Part shown: piece by piece, positions 32,255-41,035 of the stretch
Layout: each line of letters begins with the position of its first letter
Numbering within the stretch: the stretch's first letter is position 1
Source of the DNA: NCED01 sp035493955
GTDB lineage: Bacteria > Pseudomonadota > Alphaproteobacteria > Caulobacterales > Caulobacteraceae
Assembly: GCA_035493955.1 (NCBI GenBank)
Contig: DATJHI010000036.1
Coordinates: forward strand, 265,154-329,153
DNA length: 64,000 nucleotides
Direction of reading: 5' to 3'
Program-made: the position numbers and the translations under genes
The notes under the pieces: model-generated
Database searches by the model: none
Seen by the model: the letters and a program-made list of their open reading frames with translations, nothing else
Told to the model about the DNA's origin: nothing

Positions 32255-33220
32255 ATGCGGTCTTGGGTCGGGGGATGGGTGGTCGCCGCATGGCTTGCGG
32301 CGCTAACGGCGAGCTGGGCCGCGCCGGCCTCTGCCAATGTCTTCGCCCTGAACGGCGAGGACCCGCGCGCCCCGTCCCCCCGGACCGGTCCTGACCGGGT
32401 CTACGCTCCTGTCGGCGCGGTGGTCACCCGTACGCCGGTCGTCGCCTCCGACGACGGATCGAAGGTGATGCGCACCCGCGGATCGGCCTTCCTGGTCTCC
32501 CCCTGCTACGTCCTGACCAATTTCCACGCCGTGTTCGGCCTGGCCTTCAACGGCCCCGACCCCGGCCGCGACTACACGGCCAATTTCTCGGTCGGCGCCG
32601 ACCCCGACTACATGTTCCGCTGGACCGTCGCCGCCCGGCCGGTGCGCTGGGGGGCGTTCAACAAGCGCAAGGAGCACGACTGGGCCCTGCTCAAGCTCGA
32701 GGGCTGCGTCGGCGGCCAGTCCGACATCGGCTGGCTGGACCTGTCCGCCCAGCCGGGACCGGAGATGATGGGCGCAGCGGTGTCCCTGGCCGGCTACCCC
32801 GCCGACAAGACCGGCAACACGCTCTGGGTCCAGTCCGGCTGCCGCATCGAGGCGATGCAGGACGGCACCGCCAAGGTCCTGCATGAGTGCAGCGTCCACG
32901 GCGGCGCCTCGGGCGGCCCCCTGATCGCCCAGGGCAAGGCGGTCGCCATCCAATGCGGCGAGCTCAACTCCACCGCCAGCCCCCTCGCCCGCTGGGACGC
33001 CCGTCACGCCAACACCGCCGTCACCGTCGCCGAAGTGTTGCAGGACCCCGAGGCCCGGGCCCTGATCGAGGCCGACATCGCCGCCTTCCCCGGCCCCAAT
33101 CCGGCTCTGGACGCCCCGCCGCCGGCCGCGACGCCCGTCCCGTCAAGCCAGGTCGCGACCGGCGCCGCCCCGTCGGGAGGTGTTCTCGGCAAGGCCGCCT
33201 TCGCGAGCGGCTTGCCTTAG
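32255..33220 (+). CDS. Secreted trypsin-like serine protease
   Basis: With ATG 32255 the product is 321 residues and begins with a signal peptide ending WAAPASA; the nine-base upstream GTG (32246) is an alternative start. The trypsin fold catalytic triad is visible: His91 in TNFHAVFG, Asp142 in KEHDWALLKL and Ser219 in GGASGGPL. Two cysteine pairs could form disulfides. C-terminus is a low-complexity Pro/Ala region (PPPAATPVPSSQ). A periplasmic or secreted peptidase, with no PDZ domain, so not DegP. Substrate unknown. It stands alone, before proA. Confidence 0.82.
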   Translation: MRSWVGGWVVAAWLAALTASWAAPASANVFALNGEDPRAPSPRTGPDRVYAPVGAVVTRTPVVASDDGSKVMRTRGSAFLVSPCYVLTNFHAVFGLAFNGPDPGRDYTANFSVGADPDYMFRWTVAARPVRWGAFNKRKEHDWALLKLEGCVGGQSDIGWLDLSAQPGPEMMGAAVSLAGYPADKTGNTLWVQSGCRIEAMQDGTAKVLHECSVHGGASGGPLIAQGKAVAIQCGELNSTASPLARWDARHANTAVTVAEVLQDPEARALIEADIAAFPGPNPALDAPPPAATPVPSSQVATGAAPSGGVLGKAAFASGLP

Positions 33221-33247
33221 GCCCCCCTTCTGCGTCAAAGCGGTGTC

Positions 33248-34540
33248 ATGGACGACGCCGGCCGCGACCTGACAGCCCAGACCGACCTTGAAGCGACCAT
33301 GCGCGCCCTGGGCGTGCAGGCGCGCGCGGGGGCCGAGGCCCTGCGCCTGTCGACGCCCGAGACCCGCACCCGCGCCGTTCGGGCCATGGCCGGCCGGATC
33401 CTCGCCCGCCGGACCGAGATCCTCGCCGCCAACGCCCGCGACCTGGAGGCGGCCCGGGCCAACGGCCTGTCCGGTCCGCTGCTGGATCGCCTCGCCCTCG
33501 ACGCGGGCCGGGTGGACGCCATCGCCCGCGACCTGGAGGCGGTGGCCGCGATCCCCGACCCGGTCGGCCAGGAGATCGCCCGCTGGACCCGCCCCAACGG
33601 CCTGGACTTCGCCCGAATCCGCACCCCCATCGGGGTGATCGCGGTGATCTACGAGAGCCGGCCCAATGTCACCGCCGACGCGGCGGGCCTATGCGTGCGC
33701 TCCGGCAATGCGGCGATCCTGCGCGGCGGTTCGGAGTCGTTCCACTCGGCCCACGCCCTGCATGAGGCGATCGTCGAAGGCTTGGTCGAGGCCGGCCTGC
33801 CCGCCGGCTGCGTGCAGATGGTCCCGACCGCCGACCGGGCCGCGGTGGGCATGATCCTGGGCGGCCTGGACCACGCCATCGACCTGATCATCCCCCGCGG
33901 CGGCAAGAGCCTGGTCGCCAGGGTCCAGGCGGAGGCGCGGGTGGCGGTGCTCGGCCACCTCGAGGGCCTTTGCCACACCTACGTCCATGCGGGCGCCGAC
34001 GCCGACAAGGCCAGGGCCATCGTGCTCAACGCCAAGCTCCGCCGGGTCACCGTCTGCGGCGCCACCGAGACCTTGCTGATCGACGCCGAGATCGCGCCGC
34101 GCCTCTTGCCCTTGATCGCCGCCGACCTCATCGAAAAGGGCTGCGAGCTGCGCGGGGACCTGCGCGCCCGGTCGCTGGTTCCGTCCATGCTGGCGGCGAC
34201 GGAGGCCGACTGGGTCGCCGAATACCTGGCCCCCATCCTGGCGGTGCGGGTGGTCGACGGGCTCGACGCGGCGGTCGCCCATATCGAGACCCATGGGTCG
34301 GGCCATACCGACGCGATCCTCACCGAGGACGCGGCCGCGGCCGAGGCCTTCGTCGCGGCGGTCGATTCGGCCATCGTCCTGGTCAACGCCTCGACCCAGT
34401 TCGCCGACGGCGGCGAGTTCGGCTTCGGCGCCGAGATCGGCATCGCCACCGACAAGCTGCACGCCCGCGGCCCCGTCGGCGCAGAGCAACTCACAACGTT
34501 CAAATATGTGGTTCGCGGGACAGGCCAGACGCGTCCCTGA
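33248..34540 (+). CDS. proA: Gamma-glutamyl phosphate reductase
   Basis: 430 residues. NADPH-dependent reduction of gamma-glutamyl phosphate to the semialdehyde, second step of proline synthesis. Aldehyde-dehydrogenase fold with IYESRPNVTADAAGL and catalytic Cys270 in RRVTVCGATET; HGSGHTDAI and VDSAIVLVNASTQFADG complete the family pattern. proB is not beside it (it is upstream in many Caulobacterales). The nadD start lies 50 bases on. Confidence 0.97.
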   Translation: MDDAGRDLTAQTDLEATMRALGVQARAGAEALRLSTPETRTRAVRAMAGRILARRTEILAANARDLEAARANGLSGPLLDRLALDAGRVDAIARDLEAVAAIPDPVGQEIARWTRPNGLDFARIRTPIGVIAVIYESRPNVTADAAGLCVRSGNAAILRGGSESFHSAHALHEAIVEGLVEAGLPAGCVQMVPTADRAAVGMILGGLDHAIDLIIPRGGKSLVARVQAEARVAVLGHLEGLCHTYVHAGADADKARAIVLNAKLRRVTVCGATETLLIDAEIAPRLLPLIAADLIEKGCELRGDLRARSLVPSMLAATEADWVAEYLAPILAVRVVDGLDAAVAHIETHGSGHTDAILTEDAAAAEAFVAAVDSAIVLVNASTQFADGGEFGFGAEIGIATDKLHARGPVGAEQLTTFKYVVRGTGQTRP

Positions 34541-34589
34541 AGCTGGCCGTCCAGGCGCCTTGCGGCTCGGATTCCATCTGGAGCCCGGG

Positions 34590-35177
34590 ATGCGGGTGGG
34601 GCTTTTCGGCGGCTCGTTCGACCCCGCCCATTCGGGCCACGCCCATGTGGCCGAGACGGCGATGGCGCGGCTGGGACTGGACCGGGTGATCTGGCTGGTC
34701 TCGCCGCAGAACCCGCTCAAGCGCGGCTCGACCCCCCTGGCCCGCCGGATGGGCGGCGCGCGCGCCCAGGCCCGGGGCCGCTCGATGATCGTGTCCGACG
34801 CCGAAAGCCGGTTCGGCTCAGTCTACACCCTCGACACGCTGAGGGTCCTGAAGGCGCGGTTTCCGCGGGTGCGGTTCGTCTGGATCATGGGCGGGGACAA
34901 TCTGGCCGGGCTCCATCGCTGGCGCGGCTGGACCGAGATCATGCGGACGGTTCCCGTGGCTGTGGTCGCCCGCCCCGGCGCCCTGATGGAAAGCCGGTTC
35001 TCCCCCGCCGTCCGCCGCTTCGCCCACGCCCGCCGTCCGTCCCGCGAAGGGCTGCTGCTGCCGCTCGCGCCCGCGCCGGCCTGGTCCTACTTCCGCGCCC
35101 CCCTGAACGCGGCCTCGTCGACGGCGCTCAGGGGCCGGCTGACCCGGGCCAATCCGGAGCCGAACCGGCCGGAGTGA
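34590..35177 (+). CDS. nadD: Nicotinate-nucleotide adenylyltransferase
   Basis: 195 residues. Joins nicotinate mononucleotide and ATP to give deamido-NAD. The N-terminal GGSFDPAHSGHAH is the nucleotidyltransferase signature, with WLVSPQNPLK next and the C-terminal ISS-like motif as ASSTALRGRL. ATG 34590 was chosen: a GGAG lies six bases upstream and the protein then begins at MRVGLFGGSFD, as in homologues. The longer open frame back into proA is a shadow. Overlaps nothing. Confidence 0.95.
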   Translation: MRVGLFGGSFDPAHSGHAHVAETAMARLGLDRVIWLVSPQNPLKRGSTPLARRMGGARAQARGRSMIVSDAESRFGSVYTLDTLRVLKARFPRVRFVWIMGGDNLAGLHRWRGWTEIMRTVPVAVVARPGALMESRFSPAVRRFAHARRPSREGLLLPLAPAPAWSYFRAPLNAASSTALRGRLTRANPEPNRPE

Positions 35178-35194
35178 ACCCATGACGGCCGCCC

Positions 35195-35704
35195 GTGGTT
35201 GAGAAGGCCAGGACGTGCTACCATCTGGGTCCTAGATTGAAGGAGCTTACGCTGACCCCCGCCCTCGAGCCCCAAGCCGCCAAGACCACGCCCGCCGATC
35301 CGGCTCCGCCCACGGAGCTGCAGGGGGCCGCCGTCGAGAGCCTGGAAGCGCTGATCCTCGCCAAGCTCGACGAGGACAAGGCCGAGGACCTGGTCCTGAT
35401 CGACCTGAAGGGCAAGAGCCCTCTCGCCGACGCGGTCATCGTCGCCTCCGGCCGGTCGCAACGCCACGTCGCCGCCATGGCCGACCGGCTCCTGCGCACC
35501 CTGAAGGAAGTCGGCCTCGGCAAGGCCGCGGTCGAGGGCCTGCCTCACGCCGACTGGGTGCTGATCGACGCCGGAGACGTCATCGTCCACCTGTTCCGTC
35601 CCGAGGTCCGCGCCTTCTACCAGATCGAGAAGATCTGGTCGGTGCAGAGCCCCGAGCGCGCCGCCGCCGTCGCCAAGTCCGACCGCGCGGTGATGGGCGG
35701 CTGA
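35195..35704 (+). CDS. rsfS: Ribosomal silencing factor RsfS
   Basis: 169 residues from GTG 35195. RsfS binds ribosomal protein L14 and blocks subunit joining under starvation. The core (LEALILAKLDEDKAEDLVLIDL, ADAVIVASGRSQRHVAAMAD, HADWVLIDAGDVIVHLFRPEVR) is complete. The start is unsure: GTG 35195 and TTG 35237 lack a good ribosome site, whereas a strong AAGGAG at 35239-35244 is followed seven bases later by an in-frame CTG (35252), which would give about 150 residues. Next gene of the nadD-rsfS-rlmH set found in most bacteria. Confidence 0.93.
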   Translation: MVEKARTCYHLGPRLKELTLTPALEPQAAKTTPADPAPPTELQGAAVESLEALILAKLDEDKAEDLVLIDLKGKSPLADAVIVASGRSQRHVAAMADRLLRTLKEVGLGKAAVEGLPHADWVLIDAGDVIVHLFRPEVRAFYQIEKIWSVQSPERAAAVAKSDRAVMGG

Positions 35705-35714
35705 GACTCCACCC

Positions 35715-36182
35715 GTGCGCCTGACGCTGCTGGCGGTCGGGCGGTTCGGCCGCACCCCGGAGGCCGCCCTCTCTAGGGACTATCTTGACCGCGCCGCCGC
35801 CGCCGGGCGTTCCCTCGGCCTGCATCCGGTCGATCTGGTCGAGGTGGAAAGCCGCAAGGCCGGCAAGGCCGCCGAGGGCGAGGTGCTGCTGGCCGCCCTC
35901 GGCGACGACGCCCACCTGATCGCCTGCGACGAGCACGGGGCGGCGCGATCCTCCCGGAACCTGGCCGAGCATATCGCCGCCTTGCGCGACGGCGGGACCC
36001 GGCGGCTGGTGTTCGCGATCGGCGGCGCGGACGGGCTGGCGCCGCCGGTCCTGGCCGCGGCCCGAGAAAAGCTGGCCTTCGGGATCCAGACCTGGCCCCA
36101 CGCCCTGGTCCGGGTGATGCTGGCCGAGCAGATCTACCGGGCGGTGACGATCCTGGGCGGCTCGCCCTACCATCGCGACTGA
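35715..36182 (+). CDS. rlmH: 23S rRNA pseudouridine-1915 N3-methyltransferase
   Basis: 155 residues, SPOUT fold. RlmH methylates pseudouridine 1915 in helix 69 of 23S rRNA using SAM. Family marks are VRLTLLAVGRFGRT at the start, DEHGAARSSRNLAEHI, FAIGGADGLAPPVL (SAM-binding knot) and the C-terminal LAEQIYRAVTILGGSPYHRD, which is almost universal. GTG start at 35715, ten bases after rsfS. Confidence 0.97.
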   Translation: MRLTLLAVGRFGRTPEAALSRDYLDRAAAAGRSLGLHPVDLVEVESRKAGKAAEGEVLLAALGDDAHLIACDEHGAARSSRNLAEHIAALRDGGTRRLVFAIGGADGLAPPVLAAAREKLAFGIQTWPHALVRVMLAEQIYRAVTILGGSPYHRD

Positions 36183-36242
36183 CCTTGCCTTCGGGCCCCG
36201 GATCACGGACGACGGCGTGTGGAATCGTTTAGACTTGGCCCC

Positions 36243-37322
36243 ATGCGCCGCGTGCCGCCCCTTCTGGCGATCCTGCTCCTGACCGTTCCCGCGGCCGCCC
36301 AGGCGCCGGCTGACCCGCGCGCCCTGGACGGCGAAATCGAAAAGCTGCGCGGCGAGCTGGTGAAGCTGGGCGCCGCCGAGCAGGCGGGGGAGGGGACCGC
36401 CATGGGCCAGCGGGCCCGCCTGATCGAACTCAACGCCGAGGAGGCGGCGCTGAAGGCGCGCATCGGCGCCAACCGAGACGATCTGTCCAAGCTGTTGGCG
36501 GCCTTGCAGACCTATCAGCGCCGCCCGCCGCCTCCCCTGCTGGTCAATCCGCGCTCGGCCCGCGATGCGGTGCGGGCCGCGATCCTGATCCGGGCCGTCA
36601 CCCCCGCCCTCGAGGCCCGCGGCAAGGCCTTCGCGGCTCAGGCCGAGGCCATCGCCAAGGTCCGGCGCAGCGCCGCCGCCGCCAGCGAAACCCTGTTCCA
36701 GGCGGAAAGCGACATCGCCGACCGGCGCGGCGAGATCGACCGCCTGACCGCCCAGAAACGCGGGCTGGAGCAAAAGGTCTACGCCGACACCGGCGCGCCT
36801 GATCCCCGGACCCGCGAACTCGCCCTGCGCGCCGGCTCAGTGGAGGAATTCGTCCATGGCCTGGCCGGCCATGCGCCCGCCCAGCCCCCGCCGACCGCGC
36901 CGCCGGAGCAGATGACCTCCCCGGTCCAGGGGGTGCTGGTCCGCCGGTTCGGCGAGTTGCTGGAGGGCCAGGAGCGGTCGCAGGGGTGGACCTGGCGGGC
37001 GGCTCCGGCCGCGGCGGTGGTGGCGCCCGCGCCGGGGCGGGTGGAATACGCCGGGCCCCTGAAGGGCTGGGGCCAGGTGATGATCCTCAACATCGGCGGC
37101 GACCGCCGCCTGGTGCTGGCGGGGATGGACGCCGTCCTTGTGGGCATAGGCCGTGCGGTGGCGGCGGGCGAACCGGTCGGACGGCTGGGACCGGGAAGCG
37201 ACAAGGGCCGCACGCCGCCAGAGCTCTATCTGGAGGTCCGCGGCGGCGCCGGCGCGCTCAATCCCGCGCGTTGGCTGAAGCTGGCCGCTCAGACTTCGGT
37301 CACGCCGTTCGTGCGACGTTAA
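36243..37322 (+). CDS. EnvC-like murein hydrolase activator, degenerate M23 domain
   Basis: 359 residues with signal peptide (LLAILLLTVPAAAQA), a long coiled coil (about 25-180) and a C-terminal LytM/M23-like domain. In catalytically active LytM proteins the zinc ligands include HxxxD and HxH; here the equivalent stretch reads QVMILNIGGDRRLVLAG with no histidine, and ELYLEVRGG follows without the H of HLHFE-type motifs. So it should be an activator of amidases like E. coli EnvC, not an enzyme. The gene order rlmH-envC-like-ctpA is standard in Caulobacterales. ATG 36243 starts the signal peptide; GTG 36219 is less likely. Confidence 0.85.
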   Translation: MRRVPPLLAILLLTVPAAAQAPADPRALDGEIEKLRGELVKLGAAEQAGEGTAMGQRARLIELNAEEAALKARIGANRDDLSKLLAALQTYQRRPPPPLLVNPRSARDAVRAAILIRAVTPALEARGKAFAAQAEAIAKVRRSAAAASETLFQAESDIADRRGEIDRLTAQKRGLEQKVYADTGAPDPRTRELALRAGSVEEFVHGLAGHAPAQPPPTAPPEQMTSPVQGVLVRRFGELLEGQERSQGWTWRAAPAAAVVAPAPGRVEYAGPLKGWGQVMILNIGGDRRLVLAGMDAVLVGIGRAVAAGEPVGRLGPGSDKGRTPPELYLEVRGGAGALNPARWLKLAAQTSVTPFVRR

Positions 37323-37432
37323 GGCGTCTCGTGAAATCTGGCATGAAGCTGCCTCAGTTATAAGGTAAGCAAACGACGACTGGCGATGCTGTAAACGGTC
37401 AAGGTTCGCTGGCGACGAGGTCGAGGAACTTC

Positions 37433-38929
37433 ATGCGTAAAATCCTTCTGATCGGCATCTCCACCTTTGCGCTGGGCGCGGCCGCCATGGCCTACGCCGA
37501 CCAGCAGTCGCGAACGCCCAAGGCCGAAACCTACAAGATGCTCGAACTGTTCGGCGACGTCCTGGCGACGGTGGAGGACCAGTACGTGGTTCCTGTCGAC
37601 GACAAGAAGCTGATCCAGTCCGCCATCGACGGCATGCTGACCTCGCTCGATCCGCACTCCGGCTATCTCGACGCCGAGAACTTCGACGAGATGCGCGACC
37701 AGACCCGCGGCGAATACGGCGGCCTCGGCCTTGTCGTCCAGTCGGAGGACGGCGCGGTCAAGGTGGTCTCGCCCATGGACGGCACGCCCGCGGGCCGGGC
37801 CGGCATCCTGGCCGGGGACTACATCACCGCCATCGACGGCCAGAGTGTGGTCGGCCTGCCCCTCGACGCGGCGGTCAAGCAGATGCGCGGACCGATCGGC
37901 ACCGCCATCACCCTGACCATGGCCCGCGAGAAGCAGAACCCGTTCTCGGTCAAGCTGACGCGCGAAGTCATCAATGTGAAGTCGGTCACCGCCCGGGCCG
38001 AAGGCGACTACGGCTACATCCGTCTGTCCGGCTTCGACGAGAAGACCGGGGCGGAGACCCGTGCGGCGATCAAGGACCTGAAGACCAAGATCCCGCACAT
38101 GAAGGGCATGGTGCTGGACCTGCGCAACAACCCCGGCGGCCTGGTGGACCAGGCGGTTGAGGTGGCCTCGGCCTTCCTCGACGGCGGCGAAGTCGTGTCC
38201 CAGCGCGGCCGCGACGCCAAGGACATCGAGCGCTACAACGCCCGCCCCGGCGGCGACATGATCGCCGGCCTGCCGCTGGTGGTTGTGGTCAACAACGGTT
38301 CGGCCTCGGCCTCCGAGATCGTCGCGGGAGCCCTGAAGGATCGGCGGCGGGCCGAAGTGGTCGGCCTGACCACCTTCGGCAAGGGGTCCGTCCAGACGGT
38401 GATCCCCCTGCGCGGCGGCATGGACGGGGCGCTGAAGCTGACCACCGCCCGCTATTACACGCCCTCGGGCCAGTCGATCCAGAAGACCGGCATCAAGCCG
38501 GACCTGGAGGTGGCCAGCTCCAAGGAGGAGGCCGAACGGGTGGCGGATTCGGCCCTGCAGTTCTCCGAGGCCAGTTTCCGTAACGCCCTCGACGCCGAGG
38601 TCGGCAAGAAGCGCGCCGACGCCCATGCCCCGACCGAGATCCCGCCGGAAGGCTATGACGCCAAAAAGGACGATTTCCAGCTCGCCCGCGCCCTGGACGT
38701 GCTGCGGACCGGCTCGGTGGAGGCGGCGGTGCGGCTGAAGCCGGCCAAGACCTACGCCATGGCCACCCCGGCCTTCATGGTCGGCGCCGCCTCTTCGGCG
38801 ACTCCGCCCGCGGTGACCAACGCAGGCGCCGCCACCCAGGCCAAGCCCACCAGCCCGTCCAAGGCGGCTCCTGCCGAGGAGATCGCCCCGGCCAAGCCCG
38901 CCCCGGCCGCGGCGCCGGCCAAGAAATAG
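37433..38929 (+). CDS. ctpA: C-terminal processing peptidase (S41, CtpA)
   Basis: 498 residues. Periplasmic serine protease: N-terminal signal or anchor (ILLIGISTFALGAAAMAYA), PDZ domain (about 85-170) with GGLGLVVQSEDG, and S41 catalytic core with NNPGG, the serine segment NNGSASASEI (about 288-296) and the lysine in TFGKGSVQ. The C-terminus has an Ala/Pro/Lys-rich tail. Next to the EnvC-like gene, a common pairing in which both act on cell-wall hydrolases. Spacing 110 bases, so it may have its own promoter. Confidence 0.94.
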   Translation: MRKILLIGISTFALGAAAMAYADQQSRTPKAETYKMLELFGDVLATVEDQYVVPVDDKKLIQSAIDGMLTSLDPHSGYLDAENFDEMRDQTRGEYGGLGLVVQSEDGAVKVVSPMDGTPAGRAGILAGDYITAIDGQSVVGLPLDAAVKQMRGPIGTAITLTMAREKQNPFSVKLTREVINVKSVTARAEGDYGYIRLSGFDEKTGAETRAAIKDLKTKIPHMKGMVLDLRNNPGGLVDQAVEVASAFLDGGEVVSQRGRDAKDIERYNARPGGDMIAGLPLVVVVNNGSASASEIVAGALKDRRRAEVVGLTTFGKGSVQTVIPLRGGMDGALKLTTARYYTPSGQSIQKTGIKPDLEVASSKEEAERVADSALQFSEASFRNALDAEVGKKRADAHAPTEIPPEGYDAKKDDFQLARALDVLRTGSVEAAVRLKPAKTYAMATPAFMVGAASSATPPAVTNAGAATQAKPTSPSKAAPAEEIAPAKPAPAAAPAKK

Positions 38930-39161
38930 GTGCTCGTCCCGTTTGCATCTTCCCTGGCGGAGGATGTGGACGAAGCGGACGAAGGGGCGCCGCGCGGGTT
39001 CTTGTGTCCGACCTCCGTCGCCCGCGACGGCGCTCCCAGGGTGAGAGGCGCCAGGATCGCTCGCAATTTTGCGGCGCTTTCCCATCTAGGGCTGGAATCC
39101 CTGCCCTTCCGCCCAATCATGAACGGGCCCCGCGTCGCCGGCGCCTGACGGAAACTTCGCC
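38930..39161. other. Intergenic region ctpA / hslO
   Basis: 232 bases. A 72-codon plus frame exists but has no ribosome site, no codon bias and no recognisable family. I see nothing else certain; the stretch 39055-39075 (ATCGCTCGCAATTTTGCGG) is locally A+T-rich and could hold the hslO promoter. Confidence 0.3.
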
Positions 39162-40073
39162 TTGACCGACCTGTCCCACCATCCCGACGATCTCGTCGCC
39201 GTGTTCCAGATTGAAAACCAGCCTGTCCGCGGCCGCATCGTCCGCGCCGGCCTGGTGGACGAGATCCTGAAGCGGCACGACTATCCCGAGCCCGTGGCCA
39301 ATCTGCTCGGCGAGGCCTGCGCCCTGGCCGCCCTGGTCGGCGCCAGCCTGAAGTTCGAGGGCCGGTTGATCGTCCAGGCCCAAGGCAAGGGGCCGGTCGC
39401 CTATGTGGTGGCCGACTACGACAGCTCCGGCGCCCTGCGCGGCTATTGCCGGTTCGATCCCGAGCGGGTGGCCCAGGCCTCGGCGGGGTTCGCCCGCCCC
39501 GGCGCCTCGACCCTCTTGGGCGAGGGGGTCTTCGTCATGACCGTCGATCCCGGACCGGGCAAGGAGCGCTACCAGGGCATCACCCCGATCGAGGGCGAGA
39601 CCCTGGCCCTGTGCGCCGAACAGTATTTCGCCCAATCCGAACAGGTGCCCACCCGGGTGCGGCTGGCGGTGGGCGAGGTGGCGGACGCGTCGGGGCGCCG
39701 CTGGCGCGCCGGCGGCGCCATGATCCAGAACATCGCCGAGGACGACGCCCGCGGGCCGACCCGCGACGCCTGGGAACGGGCCGAGGCTCTGTTCGCGACC
39801 CTGGGGGAAGACGAACTGATCGATCCGACGATCACGCCCGAGACCCTGCTTTACCGGCTGTTCCATGAGGACGGGGTGCGCCTGTTCGCGCCCCGGCCGC
39901 TGCAGGCCTTCTGCCGCTGCACCGAGGACGGCGTGCGCGGAATGTTGCGCTCGTTCCCGGCGGAGGAGCGGCGGGACATGGTCGAGGCGGACGGGCGCAT
40001 CCGCGTCACCTGCGAATATTGTTCGCGGGTCTATGACGTGTCGCCGGACTCGCTGGAGTCGGAGGGAGCCTGA
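39162..40073 (+). CDS. hslO: Hsp33 redox-regulated chaperone
   Basis: 303 residues. Redox-switched holdase chaperone; the C-terminal zinc-binding switch is FCRC (C251, C253) and CEYC (C284, C287). N-terminal HSP33 domain is complete (RIVRAGLVDEIL, NLLGEACALAALVGASLKFEG). TTG start at 39162; ribosome site is weak. The 232 bases before it hold no supported gene, only low-scoring open frames, probably with the promoter. It fits with the peroxide-defence genes a few kilobases on. Confidence 0.95.
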   Translation: MTDLSHHPDDLVAVFQIENQPVRGRIVRAGLVDEILKRHDYPEPVANLLGEACALAALVGASLKFEGRLIVQAQGKGPVAYVVADYDSSGALRGYCRFDPERVAQASAGFARPGASTLLGEGVFVMTVDPGPGKERYQGITPIEGETLALCAEQYFAQSEQVPTRVRLAVGEVADASGRRWRAGGAMIQNIAEDDARGPTRDAWERAEALFATLGEDELIDPTITPETLLYRLFHEDGVRLFAPRPLQAFCRCTEDGVRGMLRSFPAEERRDMVEADGRIRVTCEYCSRVYDVSPDSLESEGA

Positions 40074-40085
40074 GGTTAGGCCGCT

Positions 40086-40610
40086 CTAGGCGGGCAGGCC
40101 GCCGAACGCCGTCTGCAGGCGCTCGAATTGGGACAGGACCGGGTTGGGGGCCGCCTCGCTGGGGGCCTCCAGGTACATGCGCTTGTCCAGGTGGGCGACC
40201 CGGTCGTAAAGCCGCTCGGCCCGTTCGGCCAGGGCGATCAGCCCGTTCGGCAAGGGGCCGCCCACGCCTTCTTCGATCTCGTGCTTGCCTTGGCCGCCAA
40301 GCCGATAACGGCCCTGGCAGGCTTCGTCGGCGGTCATGTCGCCTTCGCGCACGGCCCTTTGCACCAGCAGCCACGAGGCGAGCTGCATCAGCCGGGTCGT
40401 CAGGCGCATGCTGATGGCCGCGTAGGTCAGGGCGGCGTTGCGGGACAACAACTTCGATTCCTGTCGTCCGGCCCCGTCCAGATAGGCGGCGGTCTCTTCG
40501 ACCAGCTCCATCCCCTCCTGGAAGGTGCGGTTGAAAAGCTCCGAGGTCGCAAAATCACGGACCACCTGCGCGCGGGCGGGGGTCACCGTCGCCAAACCGA
40601 AATCGTCCAT
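40086..40610 (-). CDS. DUF1465 family protein
   Basis: 174 residues, helical, begins MDDFGLATVTPARAQVVRDFATSELFNRTFQEGM-like sequence and has MSRNAALTYAAISMRLTTRLMQL-type core (LLSRNAALTYAAISMRLTTR). This is the alphaproteobacterial DUF1465 family, which lacks a settled role. Convergent with hslO, 12 bases apart, and followed upstream by DUF1192 in the same direction, an order frequent in Caulobacterales. Confidence 0.82.
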   Translation of the reverse strand: MDDFGLATVTPARAQVVRDFATSELFNRTFQEGMELVEETAAYLDGAGRQESKLLSRNAALTYAAISMRLTTRLMQLASWLLVQRAVREGDMTADEACQGRYRLGGQGKHEIEEGVGGPLPNGLIALAERAERLYDRVAHLDKRMYLEAPSEAAPNPVLSQFERLQTAFGGLPA

Positions 40611-40706
40611 AGGCTACGAGGTCCCCCAGTTACGCCCGGCGCCTGAGCGCCAATCTGCAAAGGGGCCTGCAACCCTCGTGCCACCCGCTTGCGCCGCCCC
40701 GCCGAC

Positions 40707-40913
40707 TCAGCTCTTCAAGGAAAACAGCGCATCGGCTGCGGCTCGGCCGGCCCGTTTGCGGTCCAGAATGGTCCGGGTCCGCTCGATCTCGCCGTGCAGC
40801 CGCTCGATCCGCTCCTCGAGTTCTCCCGCCGCATAGAGGTCGAGGTCCTCGCGGGACAACTCGATAAGCGAGGCGCCGCGGACGGGCCGCGGAGCAACCA
40901 TTTCCTCGATCAT
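40707..40913 (-). CDS. DUF1192 family protein
   Basis: 68 residues from ATG 40911-40913 (GGAGAG five bases upstream in the message). N-terminus carries VRGASLIELSREDLDLYAAGELEERI, then a coiled coil LHGEIERTRTILDRKRAGR. Matches small DUF1192 proteins next to quinone reductases in alphaproteobacteria. An inner ATG (40901) is the alternative start. Role unknown. Divergent from the quinone oxidoreductase gene, 122 bases between. Confidence 0.78.
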   Translation of the reverse strand: MIEEMVAPRPVRGASLIELSREDLDLYAAGELEERIERLHGEIERTRTILDRKRAGRAAADALFSLKS

Positions 40914-41035
40914 GGCGCTCTCCGTGTGCTCAGCACGAACGGTGAGACTATCAGATATTGGACGCGGTTGGGAGACCGCGCGATCACAAGTCGCCGCGCC
41001 CCTGAAGGTCGCAGCCAGGAAAAAGGGTATGAACG

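Noticed and set aside
38930..39148. 72-codon frame between ctpA and hslO
   Set aside because: No ribosome site, no recognisable domain and arginine-rich GC-frame composition.
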